Below the pieces are notes generated by a model. It did no database searches and was not told where the DNA came from. It saw only the letters and a list, made by a program, of their open reading frames with translations. A stretch of 41,785 bases of DNA. Source: Planctomycetales bacterium. Lineage in GTDB: Bacteria; Omnitrophota; Gorgyraeia; Zapsychrales; Zapsychraceae. This document shows positions 34,829 through 41,785 of this stretch, piece after piece (the first letter of the stretch is position 1; every line of letters begins with the position of its first letter). The stretch lies in assembly GCA_005239675.1 (NCBI GenBank), contig SBBO01000034.1, positions 1-41,785 on the forward strand, in the 5' to 3' direction. The translations under genes were made by a program, and so were the position numbers.

Positions 34829-35881
34829 CTATTCCGGGACATCGTCCATGGACCAGCGCGACCGCTCTATGGAATAATCGTCGGCTATTTTACTGACCAA
34901 AGACCGCAAGTCTTCAACCTTCATCCAATCGGTATTGTTATCGGAAGAATATCCAAAGCCATCAGGGCATGGCTGTCCCTTAAGATAACCTGAACCAATA
35001 TGTTCGAATAAATTCTTACGCAAATGGTGATTGTGCTGCACGATAAAACATTCTTTAAATTGCACTGCATTTCTCGCCTCATCTTCACTCAAAAGCGTCT
35101 CATGAACTTTTTCTCCAGGACGGATACCGATGATCTCATGCCGACAATCTGGATCAACAGCCTTGGCTAAATCGGTGATCTTCATCGAAGGGATACGCGG
35201 GACAAAGATCTCGCCACCCTTGGCCCTGACCAGCGACATGATGACAAAATGAACCGCCTGGTCCAGCGTGATCCAGAATCGCGTCATATTAAAATCCGTG
35301 ATCGGCAATACCCCGGTCTTTGCTCTTTCCTGAAAAAATGGAATAACCGAGCCGCGGCTTCCCAAGACATTACCGTAGCGTACCACTAGAAAACGGGTAT
35401 TGTGCCTTGCCGCCTCAGAGTCATTGGCAGCCACAAACAATTTATCAGAACATAATTTTGTTGCCCCATATAAATTCACTGGATTACAGGCCTTATCCGT
35501 TGACAAAGCGACCACTCTGCCCACTTTATTAGTGATCGCGGCGTCAATGATATTCATCGCACCAATAACGTTCGTTTTGATATATTCTTCAGGATTTCTT
35601 TCAGCAGCGGGAACTTGTTTTAAGGCAGCGGCATGAACCACATAATCAATACCTTCGAAGACACGCATCAGTCTGTCTTTATCCCGGATATCGCCTAAAA
35701 CATATTCTAGGCAGGGATACTTGGCGAGACTCCACTTCTGCGCCATTTCAAATTGTTTTAACTCATCACGGCTAAAGACAACGAGGCGCTTAGGTTTAAA
35801 TTCTGCCAAGACGATCTGGACCATCTTCTTGCCAAAAGAACCCGTACCGCCTGTTATTAATATGTTTTTATTGTTTAACAT
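34829..35881 (-). CDS. pseB: PseB-like UDP-GlcNAc 4,6-dehydratase
   Basis: This 350-residue SDR is of the inverting UDP-GlcNAc 4,6-dehydratase (PseB/FlaA1) type. It has ITGGTGSFGKKM (9-20), AALKQVPAAE (85-94), the catalytic STDKA (127-131) and NLYGATK (Y138, K142). PseB opens pseudaminic acid synthesis, and the matching PseC is fused to another SDR at 9.2-11.4 kb, with PseG and a SpsF-type protein near the 3' end. A Rossmann GxGSFG start and length match the soluble subfamily, not the large membrane PglF type. The start is ATG with GGGG nearby. Confidence 0.87.
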   Translation of the reverse strand: MLNNKNILITGGTGSFGKKMVQIVLAEFKPKRLVVFSRDELKQFEMAQKWSLAKYPCLEYVLGDIRDKDRLMRVFEGIDYVVHAAALKQVPAAERNPEEYIKTNVIGAMNIIDAAITNKVGRVVALSTDKACNPVNLYGATKLCSDKLFVAANDSEAARHNTRFLVVRYGNVLGSRGSVIPFFQERAKTGVLPITDFNMTRFWITLDQAVHFVIMSLVRAKGGEIFVPRIPSMKITDLAKAVDPDCRHEIIGIRPGEKVHETLLSEDEARNAVQFKECFIVQHNHHLRKNLFEHIGSGYLKGQPCPDGFGYSSDNNTDWMKVEDLRSLVSKIADDYSIERSRWSMDDVPE

Positions 35882-35898
35882 TTGAAGCCCCGTTATCT

Positions 35899-36513
35899 TT
35901 AGTTTCCTTGCTTTAATTCCATCATTAAGTAAGAGACGATCATGTGATTTAAAATTAAATGGATATCTTCCACGGGACCATACTCACCTTTTTTGCTTTG
36001 GATATGAACGACATGGTCACAAATTTTCGCTAGTTGGCCACCGTCAAAGCCGACAAGACCTACTGTGACCCCTTTTTTTGCTTTAGCTAACTCAACGGCC
36101 TTGATCACATTAGGGCTGTTTCCACTCGCCGAGATAACAACAAGGATATCCCCGGGATCAAAACTCTGCTGGATTTGTAATGAAAATACATCATTATAGC
36201 TATAATCGTTACTGATCGCTGTTAAAATAGAGATATTGTCATTAATGCTGCGGGCTCGAAAACCCTTGCCTTTGATCTTGCGGCCAACCTCACTTAAGTC
36301 CTGGGCAAAATGTGATGCCGTTGTCGCACTGCCACCGTTACCGGCGAAATAAATCATTTTATCACAACGCCGGCCCTCAAGAAGACAATCGACGACTCTC
36401 TTAACTGATTCGATATCGATGGTGGAAATCAATTGCCGAACATAATGACAATACTGCCTGAAATAATCTGTTTCCAGGGCACTCTGTTCAAAGATTTCTT
36501 CTAGGGTGTTCAT
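35899..36513 (-). CDS. SIS-domain isomerase, GmhA-like
   Basis: This 204-residue protein has a sugar-isomerase (SIS) fold like GmhA and DiaA. GNGGSATTASHFAQDL (about 58-73) binds phosphate, VISASGNSPNV is the second phosphate loop, and the C-terminal EDIHLILNHMI matches the E-x-x-H of the GmhA active site. GmhA turns sedoheptulose-7-phosphate into heptose-7-phosphate; the transketolase and HldE-like genes nearby make such a pathway credible. DiaA-type DNA replication proteins share the fold but are unlikely here. A strong GGGAGGG lies just before the ATG. Confidence 0.83.
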   Translation of the reverse strand: MNTLEEIFEQSALETDYFRQYCHYVRQLISTIDIESVKRVVDCLLEGRRCDKMIYFAGNGGSATTASHFAQDLSEVGRKIKGKGFRARSINDNISILTAISNDYSYNDVFSLQIQQSFDPGDILVVISASGNSPNVIKAVELAKAKKGVTVGLVGFDGGQLAKICDHVVHIQSKKGEYGPVEDIHLILNHMIVSYLMMELKQGN

Positions 36514-36533
36514 ATCCCTCCCTATTTATTATT

Positions 36534-37112
36534 TTATGCTACCGCTATATCTGCTGGTGCATTGAAATAATAATGCTCTTTGGCTAATTCCCGAATCAGA
36601 TTTACGTGCCGATGTATCGCTAAATCCGCTTCATGGACATTTTCGGTACAGATTAAAAGAAACACCTTCATGGCTGTCCGCGGAATTTCCTGTGTTATAG
36701 AAAAAGTGCAGCCTTGCAATGGGATGTCTTTAGCAGCCATTTCAACCAGAAGACTCAAGTCCGATTTGCCCACAATCAGAAAATCTCTGGCACCTTCTCT
36801 ATGCAATGCGAGCAATATTTGTTGGACCCGAATTTTAATCAACCCGATAGAATTGATGGTCTTTAAGGTATAGTTGATGGATTTGCGCATCTTTTCGGCA
36901 AATCCTTGAGGGGTCAAGATATAGCGGACCTTACGTTGATTAAGTTGCTCAATGCGGATAAAGCCTTTAGCGATGAGCCGGCGGATGAGCATGTTGGTCA
37001 TGCCCAGAGAAAGATCTAAGAGGTTAGATAAACGCCGCTGATTGGTCCCGATTTCAGCACCGATAATATTGATGAGCTCGAATTCACGCTCATTCAGAAC
37101 TTCTTTGACCAT
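36534..37112 (-). CDS. Winged-helix MarR-type regulator, EPS-associated type
   Basis: This 192-residue protein opens with a winged-helix DNA-binding domain (about 1-80: EREFELINIIG, NQRRLSNLLDLSLGMTNMLIRRLIAKGFI, then a wing RKVRYILTP). This layout matches the EPS-associated MarR family found at the head of exopolysaccharide operons. Residues from about 95 on form a second alpha/beta domain that I do not recognise. It is the first gene after the operon promoter, so it probably controls the cluster, perhaps itself. The track start at 37154 is a TTG inside a palindrome; I prefer the ATG at 37112. Confidence 0.8.
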   Translation of the reverse strand: MVKEVLNEREFELINIIGAEIGTNQRRLSNLLDLSLGMTNMLIRRLIAKGFIRIEQLNQRKVRYILTPQGFAEKMRKSINYTLKTINSIGLIKIRVQQILLALHREGARDFLIVGKSDLSLLVEMAAKDIPLQGCTFSITQEIPRTAMKVFLLICTENVHEADLAIHRHVNLIRELAKEHYYFNAPADIAVA

Positions 37113-37148
37113 AATGAGTTTTACTCTCAGATTGAGAAGTCCAATACT

Positions 37149-37163
37149 GTTCAATATTTGAAC
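37149..37163. promoter_or_regulatory. Candidate operator palindrome GTTCAA-N3-TTGAAC
   Basis: This 15-base inverted repeat has 6-base arms (GTTCAA and TTGAAC) around a TAT spacer. It starts only 9 bases after the -10 box, covering the first transcribed bases, which is where a repressor usually acts. The gene downstream encodes a MarR-type regulator, so autoregulation is the natural guess. A LexA-like box is a second possibility, since GAAC/GTTC half-sites also occur there. Confidence 0.6.
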
Positions 37164-37172
37164 GTGGCTACT

Positions 37173-37200
37173 ATTATAAAAATAAATAAATCACTGTCAA
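37173..37200 (-). promoter_or_regulatory. Sigma-70-type promoter for the glycan operon
   Basis: On the minus strand TTGACA (37200-37195) and TATAAT (37178-37173) are separated by 16 bases of AT-rich sequence. Both hexamers match the consensus exactly. Transcription would start near 37165-37168, about 53 bases before the regulator ATG at 37112. This is the only intergenic region before the 37-kb gene run, so this promoter may drive all of it. Confidence 0.85.
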
Positions 37201-37259
37201 GGAAAAATTTACGCAGAAACAGGAGAAATGGGTGGGTGGGAGATATATAAAATTTTTCC
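37201..37259. repeat. 10-base inverted repeat upstream of the promoter
   Basis: GGAAAAATTT at 37201-37210 is matched exactly by AAATTTTTCC at 37250-37259, with 39 bases between. The first arm directly abuts the -35 box. It may be an activator site or a curved AT-rich upstream element. A terminator for purN is unlikely, since no U-run follows and the loop is long. The loop also holds a short G-rich stretch, GGGTGGGTGGG. Confidence 0.5.
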
Positions 37260-37261
37260 CT

Positions 37262-37933
37262 CTAAGATGGCTCAGGAGAATCGAACTCCTTTTGGTCGAC
37301 AGCGTCTTTGGCCACGCTTGGGCTGGCAGATCTCTCGAGGATTGTGACCTTACGGCCCCTGATTTTCAGGCGCCCTTCCACAAAAAGTGCGATCGCCTTG
37401 GGATAGAATTTGTGCTCGATTTTGTGAATCCGCGCCTCTAAACTCTCCAAGGTCTCCTTGTGAGATACCTTGAAGGCCTGCTGTAAAATGATGGGGCCAT
37501 GGTCGATTTTATCATCAACAAAATGGACCGTTACTCCCGCGACCTTGACGCCGTAGGTGAACGTGTCTTTAATGCCCTGCATCCCCTTGAAGGCCGGCAA
37601 AAGCGCTGGATGGATATTAAGGATCCGCTGATAATATTCCTTAATAAAAAATGGGGTCAGAAGGCGCATGAAACCAGCCAGGACAATAAAATCTATCTGG
37701 GCCTCTTTGAGGTATATTAGTAGGTCACGGTCGTAGCTCTGGGGGGAAACGTAATCCTTGCGCTCTAGGCACAACGTCTTGATACCGACGGCCTGTGCAC
37801 GTTTGAGGGCAAAGGCCTTGTGATTATCTGAAAAAACTAAGGCAAGCTCGGATTTAATCACACCTTTTTGAACAGCCTCGATAATGGCCTGTAGATTAGA
37901 ACCCTGGCCCGAGGCGAAAACAGCAAAACGCAT
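37262..37933 (-). CDS. purN: Phosphoribosylglycinamide formyltransferase
   Basis: This 223-residue protein is PurN, which formylates glycinamide ribonucleotide using 10-formyl-tetrahydrofolate in purine synthesis. The catalytic residues fall at N106, H108 (NIHPALLP) and D144 (HFVDDKIDHGP), the same positions as in the E. coli enzyme; the N-terminal ASGQGSNLQAI binds the phosphate. A strong AGGAGA sits 7 bases before the ATG. The C-terminal tail is about 20 residues longer than usual and charged. It follows the MFS gene by 45 bases and is unrelated to glycan synthesis, so it probably marks the edge of the island. Confidence 0.96.
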   Translation of the reverse strand: MRFAVFASGQGSNLQAIIEAVQKGVIKSELALVFSDNHKAFALKRAQAVGIKTLCLERKDYVSPQSYDRDLLIYLKEAQIDFIVLAGFMRLLTPFFIKEYYQRILNIHPALLPAFKGMQGIKDTFTYGVKVAGVTVHFVDDKIDHGPIILQQAFKVSHKETLESLEARIHKIEHKFYPKAIALFVEGRLKIRGRKVTILERSASPSVAKDAVDQKEFDSPEPS

Positions 37934-37978
37934 AAACGACTCTCCTATGGCTATGTCGTAATGACCCCCGACACTTCA

Positions 37979-39256
37979 TTATGCCATGCCTTTTGACGCT
38001 CTGCAAGCCGTGTTCAGTTTCATCCGCAACCCTACCAGGCCAATGACAAGACAGATCGTGCCGACACCAACAAGGATCCATACTTTCGGGACAAATCCAG
38101 CGAGCCAGGAACTAATGAGCATCGCAGTCAAAAAGGCGCAATGAATAACAATCTCCAAGGCGCTAAAGACCTTGCCTCGCATCTTATCGTCACTGACTAC
38201 ATGTATGATCGTGTTGGCAGTAATAAACATCGGACCAATCACCAGCCCCAACCCGAAAGAAAGTAGCAACGCGCTTAAAAGCTGCGGCCGCCAATGAATA
38301 AGAAGCGCGAAAGTTACCAGCAGTATCCCTCCGGTGATGAGGCTAAAAAATATTGTCTGGTACCAGACAAAACGCTTGCCCCAGCGCCCACAGAGAATCG
38401 CGCCGACAAATAATCCTATCCCCAGAAAGATAGCGATGATGCCTAAATCTTTGGTGACACTCTGAAACGATTCCTGGGTAAAGACAATGATAACGACATA
38501 GACCGCCCCAGCGGCGCAGAGTATGATCGCGATCATCGATATGATAAACCGTAACTCGCGGTGTCCTCGGAGATATTGTAGGCCTTGTTTTAATTCATTG
38601 GCCACGGATCGGCGGATGGGACCGATGATCTCCCTACCTGCCTGAAGGATCCTGGCCCGATCGACTTTCCATTGCTGGGAAAGATTGATGGGAGAAATCA
38701 ACAAGGCCGAGACAAAAAAAGTGCCTGCATCGATCAAGAACCCCATGCGTGCCCCGTACCGGTCGATGACAAATCCCCCCACAGCGCACCCCAAGATAAA
38801 GGCAATCATGCCGGTCGTGGTAACTAGCGAATTGGCCATAAAAAGACTTTCTTGCTCGACCAGATCAGGGATAAGGGACATCTTGGCAGGTGAATAGAAG
38901 CGACTGCAGGCGAACGCCAAGAAGACAACGATGTAAATGGGCACCATCGACTCCCATGCAAAGAATACCAGCGCAATCGACAAGACTAGAAGCCCCCGGA
39001 TCACATCACACACAAGAAGGGTCACGCGCCGGTCCCAGCGGTCAATGAAGATACCCGCAAAAGACTGCAGGAAAAAGACAGGAATGATGGTAAATGCCAT
39101 CAACTTTGCCAACCCCATCACCGACCCGGGCACCCGCTCAGTGATGAGTCCCACCAATGCAAGCTGGTTGACCCGGTCGCCAAACTGAGAGATAAGCTGC
39201 GCCCACCAAAGCCTTTGAAAATTGCGATGCTCGTGATGAAGCAGGAGCTTGATCAT
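37979..39256 (-). CDS. MFS transporter
   Basis: This 425-residue protein is a major facilitator with about 12 membrane segments. The N-terminal QLISQFGDRVNQLAL, the loop FIDRWDRRVTLL (about 71-82) and repeated small-residue helices match MFS exporters of the EntS/MefA type. It overlaps the upstream TPR protein gene by 4 bases (ATGA). Substrate is unknown; an export role for a small molecule or an efflux function is typical. Confidence 0.85.
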   Translation of the reverse strand: MIKLLLHHEHRNFQRLWWAQLISQFGDRVNQLALVGLITERVPGSVMGLAKLMAFTIIPVFFLQSFAGIFIDRWDRRVTLLVCDVIRGLLVLSIALVFFAWESMVPIYIVVFLAFACSRFYSPAKMSLIPDLVEQESLFMANSLVTTTGMIAFILGCAVGGFVIDRYGARMGFLIDAGTFFVSALLISPINLSQQWKVDRARILQAGREIIGPIRRSVANELKQGLQYLRGHRELRFIISMIAIILCAAGAVYVVIIVFTQESFQSVTKDLGIIAIFLGIGLFVGAILCGRWGKRFVWYQTIFFSLITGGILLVTFALLIHWRPQLLSALLLSFGLGLVIGPMFITANTIIHVVSDDKMRGKVFSALEIVIHCAFLTAMLISSWLAGFVPKVWILVGVGTICLVIGLVGLRMKLNTACRASKGMA

Positions 39257-41175
39257 TGGACAGTGCCCTCGTCTCTCTTTGAAGTGGCGATCCTATCGGC
39301 TTTCTTTCTGTAGACTTTAGCCCGGTGGTATTGGCCTTGGCGTTCATAAATGTTGATGAGATCGCGGTAGGCGCATTCGGTCAAGTGGTCATTGCTACGC
39401 CCAAAGGCGATCACCCGCCTAAAATAGCGAGCGGCCTCCTTAACCGGGCCTTGCGCCTGTGTCAGCAAACCCAGATTGTACAATGCGTAACGGTTGCGCG
39501 GGTTAAACTGCAGGGCAGCACGGTATTCGTTCATGGCCTTAGGCAATTGACCTCTCTTGGCATAGATGATCCCGAGACTATAATGAAGATGGCTATTCTC
39601 GGGGTCACGGGTAAGGTCATCGCGGTATTGGGCAATAACAACATCATATGTCTCATTCAAATTTTTATCCAATAACATCTGCAGATTGCCAGCCTCACCA
39701 ATAGCCTCGTATTCGGCGATCGCCTCCAGACATTTATCCTGGTCGCACAAAGACTTGGCAAGGTTGATCCGTGCCCGTACGTCCCAGGGCTTGACGACCA
39801 GGATCTTGCGGAATTGGTCTTCGGCCTGCGCAAAGAGCCCCGCCTTGGCCAGGGCAAGGCCGTAGGAAACCAACACCCGCGTGTTATGAGGATTATACAT
39901 CAGCGATTGTTTGAACATACTCAATTCGTAAACAGCATGTAGGTTTTGTCCAAAGGCAATAAGCATCAGATAGCCATAAAGTGCGACAACGCAAGGCCGC
40001 GTGACGTGAGGCGATATCCTATGCCGCTGAGCACGGCACAGGATATCATTGACGACCAAGGCCGTCAATGCAGCGAGACCTGCTAGCGACACATACAGAA
40101 AATGCTCAGCGGTAGCGGCGTATCCCGAATGTGCAGACAAAGGAAAAAACTGTGCGACAGGTAAAAGGGATATACCGGCCCAAAACAGAAAGAACTTGAC
40201 ACGGCGGCTAAGTTTGTCTCGGTAATACATAAGAGCGCAGACTGCCATCATGCTTATACCCAACGTTGCCCACAATTTAACATCAAGGGAATCTGTAAAA
40301 TAGGGAATCGCGCGGTCAAAATGCAAGTCGAGAGGAAGAACAAATAGTCGCAGGTACACCAAGACGCTGTATAAAAACGTGGCAATACCCAGAAACATCG
40401 ATCCCCATGACGACCACATAGGGACGTTGGTGATATGCAGGGCGTTACGCAGGAGAAAATACGCCAACAAAAATACCCAAAACCAAATGAGGCGCCCTCC
40501 CATCTCCCTGGGCAAGCCGGTCTTAGAGGGCCCTCTGGTCAGCCAAAATTCGTACCCTGCCAAGACAATGGGCAGCACGATAGCGGATTCCTTACTCAAG
40601 AGCGCCACCGCAAAGGCAATCAGGGCCAAGACATAGTCACGCCGGTGCCGTGTCTCAACATAAAGGAGATAAAACCAAAAAGATGCGAGCTGACCAAAGG
40701 CAGACAAAAGAATAGAACGTCCAGCGATGTTGGCCACGGCCTCCCAGTGAAGGGGATGCACCAAGAAAAGAAGCGCCGTCGCAAAGGCGAGACCTCTTTT
40801 CTTCAGTAACACATTAAAAATAAATAATAAAAAAATAGTATTACCTAGGTGCAAAAAAATATTGGTCAGGTAATATAGGGCTGGTCTTAACCCAGCCAAT
40901 TGGTATTCCAGCATAAAACTCAATGTAACGAGTGGCCGGTAATAGATCGCTGTGCCAAAAAATGACTCAGTTAAAATGTCTTTTAGGGAAGAGAGATGGC
41001 GAATTTTCTCGTTGTCGACAATAGACACCTCATCGTCGATTGTCTTAAACGAGCCCGCTAGGACGACGGCGTAGATCGCGATCGTGCACAGCGTCAGGGC
41101 AAGAAGTATCCCACAAAATGTTTTAATTCTTTCTTTGGCCAATGGCCGTACGTGTTGGAAAGTCTTGCGGATCAT
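39253..41175 (-). CDS. TMTC-like GT-C membrane protein with C-terminal TPR
   Basis: This 640-residue protein has about nine to eleven membrane segments in its first 420 residues, followed by TPR repeats (about 430-625, for example LHYSLGIIYAKRGQLPKAMNE and ALYNLGLLTQAQGPVKEA). An acidic IDDEV-type motif after the first helix and the long hydrophobic domain with HPLHWEAVANIAGRS resemble the TMTC/O-mannosyltransferase group of GT-C enzymes that use lipid-linked sugars. It may glycosylate exported proteins. No strong Shine-Dalgarno is visible before the ATG. Operon partners are the MFS exporter and purN downstream. Confidence 0.82.
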   Translation of the reverse strand: MIRKTFQHVRPLAKERIKTFCGILLALTLCTIAIYAVVLAGSFKTIDDEVSIVDNEKIRHLSSLKDILTESFFGTAIYYRPLVTLSFMLEYQLAGLRPALYYLTNIFLHLGNTIFLLFIFNVLLKKRGLAFATALLFLVHPLHWEAVANIAGRSILLSAFGQLASFWFYLLYVETRHRRDYVLALIAFAVALLSKESAIVLPIVLAGYEFWLTRGPSKTGLPREMGGRLIWFWVFLLAYFLLRNALHITNVPMWSSWGSMFLGIATFLYSVLVYLRLFVLPLDLHFDRAIPYFTDSLDVKLWATLGISMMAVCALMYYRDKLSRRVKFFLFWAGISLLPVAQFFPLSAHSGYAATAEHFLYVSLAGLAALTALVVNDILCRAQRHRISPHVTRPCVVALYGYLMLIAFGQNLHAVYELSMFKQSLMYNPHNTRVLVSYGLALAKAGLFAQAEDQFRKILVVKPWDVRARINLAKSLCDQDKCLEAIAEYEAIGEAGNLQMLLDKNLNETYDVVIAQYRDDLTRDPENSHLHYSLGIIYAKRGQLPKAMNEYRAALQFNPRNRYALYNLGLLTQAQGPVKEAARYFRRVIAFGRSNDHLTECAYRDLINIYERQGQYHRAKVYRKKADRIATSKRDEGTVQ

Positions 41176-41209
41176 GAAACAGCGATCGAGGATGGTTTAT
41201 TGTTATTAG

Positions 41210-41785
41210 GGGGGTGTTCCCGCTTTTTTAAAAATTAGAAATTATTTCATAAAAATTGCGGGTAATAGCAATACAGATAGAGACTATATCGTAAATTATA
41301 TTCCTTCTTTATTTAATAGGGTATTTGGAGATAAAGGTAAATTATTCCTTTCCAAGAAAAAAGATGTGGGTTATTTTACCATTTATGGAAAAAATTATGT
41401 GATATTAATGAAATCTTTAGGTATGGGTGTCGGCAATAAAAAAATAAATAATCAAGGCATTCCAGATTGGATTAAGAATGACTCAAACCTTCTAAAGAGA
41501 TGTATAAGAGGGTTAATTGATACAGATGGCTCTATACATGTTATATCCAAAAAAAATCTTAATATGAGGATAGACTATACAAGTTACATACCAAATTTAA
41601 TAAATGACGTTAGAGCTGCTTTTATAAGGTTGGGCTTTTTTCCATCAAAGATAATTAATAATAAACATTTTTTCTTGTCCAGGCAAGAAGACATCACGAA
41701 ATATGTTGAGGAAATAGGATTTGGTAATCAAAAAAATTTAAATAGGTTCAGAGAGTTTGAAAAAAGAGCCCCGATAGTTCAGAGG
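41210..41785 (+). pseudogene. LAGLIDADG homing endonuclease, 5'-truncated, open at window end
   Basis: This plus-strand frame is open from just after a TAG at 41207 to the window end and is absent from the ORF track. It encodes KIAGNSNTDRDYIVNYI, then VGYFTIYGKNYVILMKSLGMGVGNKK, IPDWIKN and RGLIDTDGSIH, the second LAGLIDADG motif, followed by RLGFFPSKI and VEEIGFGNQKNLNRF. This order is that of LAGLIDADG endonucleases with two motifs, but the N-terminal motif and any ATG/GTG/TTG start for it are missing. Its composition is AT-rich (two 60-base lines counted: 33% and 30% GC), unlike its neighbours. It is probably a decayed mobile gene, or its start lies in lost sequence. The end of the frame runs into a tRNA-like sequence. 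Confidence 0.72.
41768..41785 (+). tRNA. 5' end of a tRNA gene, cut by window edge
   Basis: The last 18 bases, GCCCCGATAGTTCAGAGG, fit the 5' part of a tRNA: a 7-base acceptor strand, T8-A9, a D-stem strand GTTC, then A14, G15 and G18-G19. All positions agree with bacterial tRNA invariants. Only 18 bases are visible, so the anticodon and identity are unknown. Confidence 0.6.

Noticed and set aside
36580-36873. Plus-strand ORF of 97 residues
   Set aside because: Shadow of the regulator gene.
37113-37261. JUMPstart/ops element for RfaH in the operon leader
   Set aside because: No GGCGGTAG-type sequence was found between the promoter and the first gene.
41219-41262. CCCGC ... GCGGG arms around an AT-rich stretch, terminator-like
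   Set aside because: The arms are only 5 bases with about 34 bases between them and lie inside the endonuclease reading frame. No T-run follows on a suitable side.
1-41785. CRISPR arrays, rRNA genes and insertion sequences
   Set aside because: No regular spaced repeats, rRNA-like conserved blocks or transposase frames with terminal repeats were seen on either strand.

Overview
The window looks like one edge of a large surface-glycan or protein-glycosylation island from an uncultured bacterium. Evidence for bacteria: ATG and occasional TTG starts with Shine-Dalgarno sequences, TGATG/ATGA overlaps, a consensus sigma-70 promoter and a bacterial purN. Base composition is moderate. The gene mix (TMTC-like TPR membrane protein, EPS-type MarR regulator, TIGR04372 glycosyltransferases, split transketolase in a sugar cluster) fits candidate phyla such as Omnitrophota, but this is a weak inference.

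Layout. All genes from 56 to 41175 are on the minus strand; transcription runs right to left. (A) 37262-41175: a TMTC-like GT-C/TPR membrane protein, an MFS exporter and purN. (B) 37113-37261: the only sizeable non-coding gap (149 bases). It holds a near-perfect promoter (TTGACA-N16-TATAAT) followed by a 15-base palindrome, just before a winged-helix regulator gene. (C) 37112 down to 56: 34 tightly packed genes with 4-base or short overlaps and no gap above about 31 bases, probably one transcription unit of about 37 kb. (D) 41210-41785: an AT-rich segment on the plus strand with a 5'-truncated LAGLIDADG homing-endonuclease reading frame that runs into what looks like the 5' end of a tRNA gene at the window edge. 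There is no gene-free stretch above 300 bases.

How the genes may work together. The long operon contains several sugar modules. A pseudaminic-acid-like module is spread over it: PseB (34.8-35.9 kb), a PseC fused to an SDR reductase (9.2-11.4 kb), a PseH-like GNAT (7.8-8.3 kb), PseG (2.6-3.6 kb) and an SpsF/PseF-type CMP-transferase (3.6-4.3 kb). The condensing enzyme PseI/NeuB is not in the window. A heptose-like module combines a GmhA-type SIS isomerase, a kinase-nucleotidyltransferase with HldE domains in inverted order, a split transketolase, an APH-fold kinase and a HAD hydrolase. A C-methyl/amino-sugar module has two copies of a WbuC-cupin plus C-methyltransferase cassette, several SDRs and three free-standing DegT aminotransferases. 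A Pgl-like module has a DegT aminotransferase, a PglD-like acetyltransferase and a PglK-like ABC flippase. Three putative glycosyltransferases (a 707-residue GT-B-like protein and two TIGR04372 proteins) would assemble the glycan. At the 3' end, an acyl-AMP ligase and a GNAT suggest acyl decoration of an amino sugar.

Limits: all functions come from motif recognition by eye; no search was run. Several starts differ from the ORF track, and the reasons are given in each entry.
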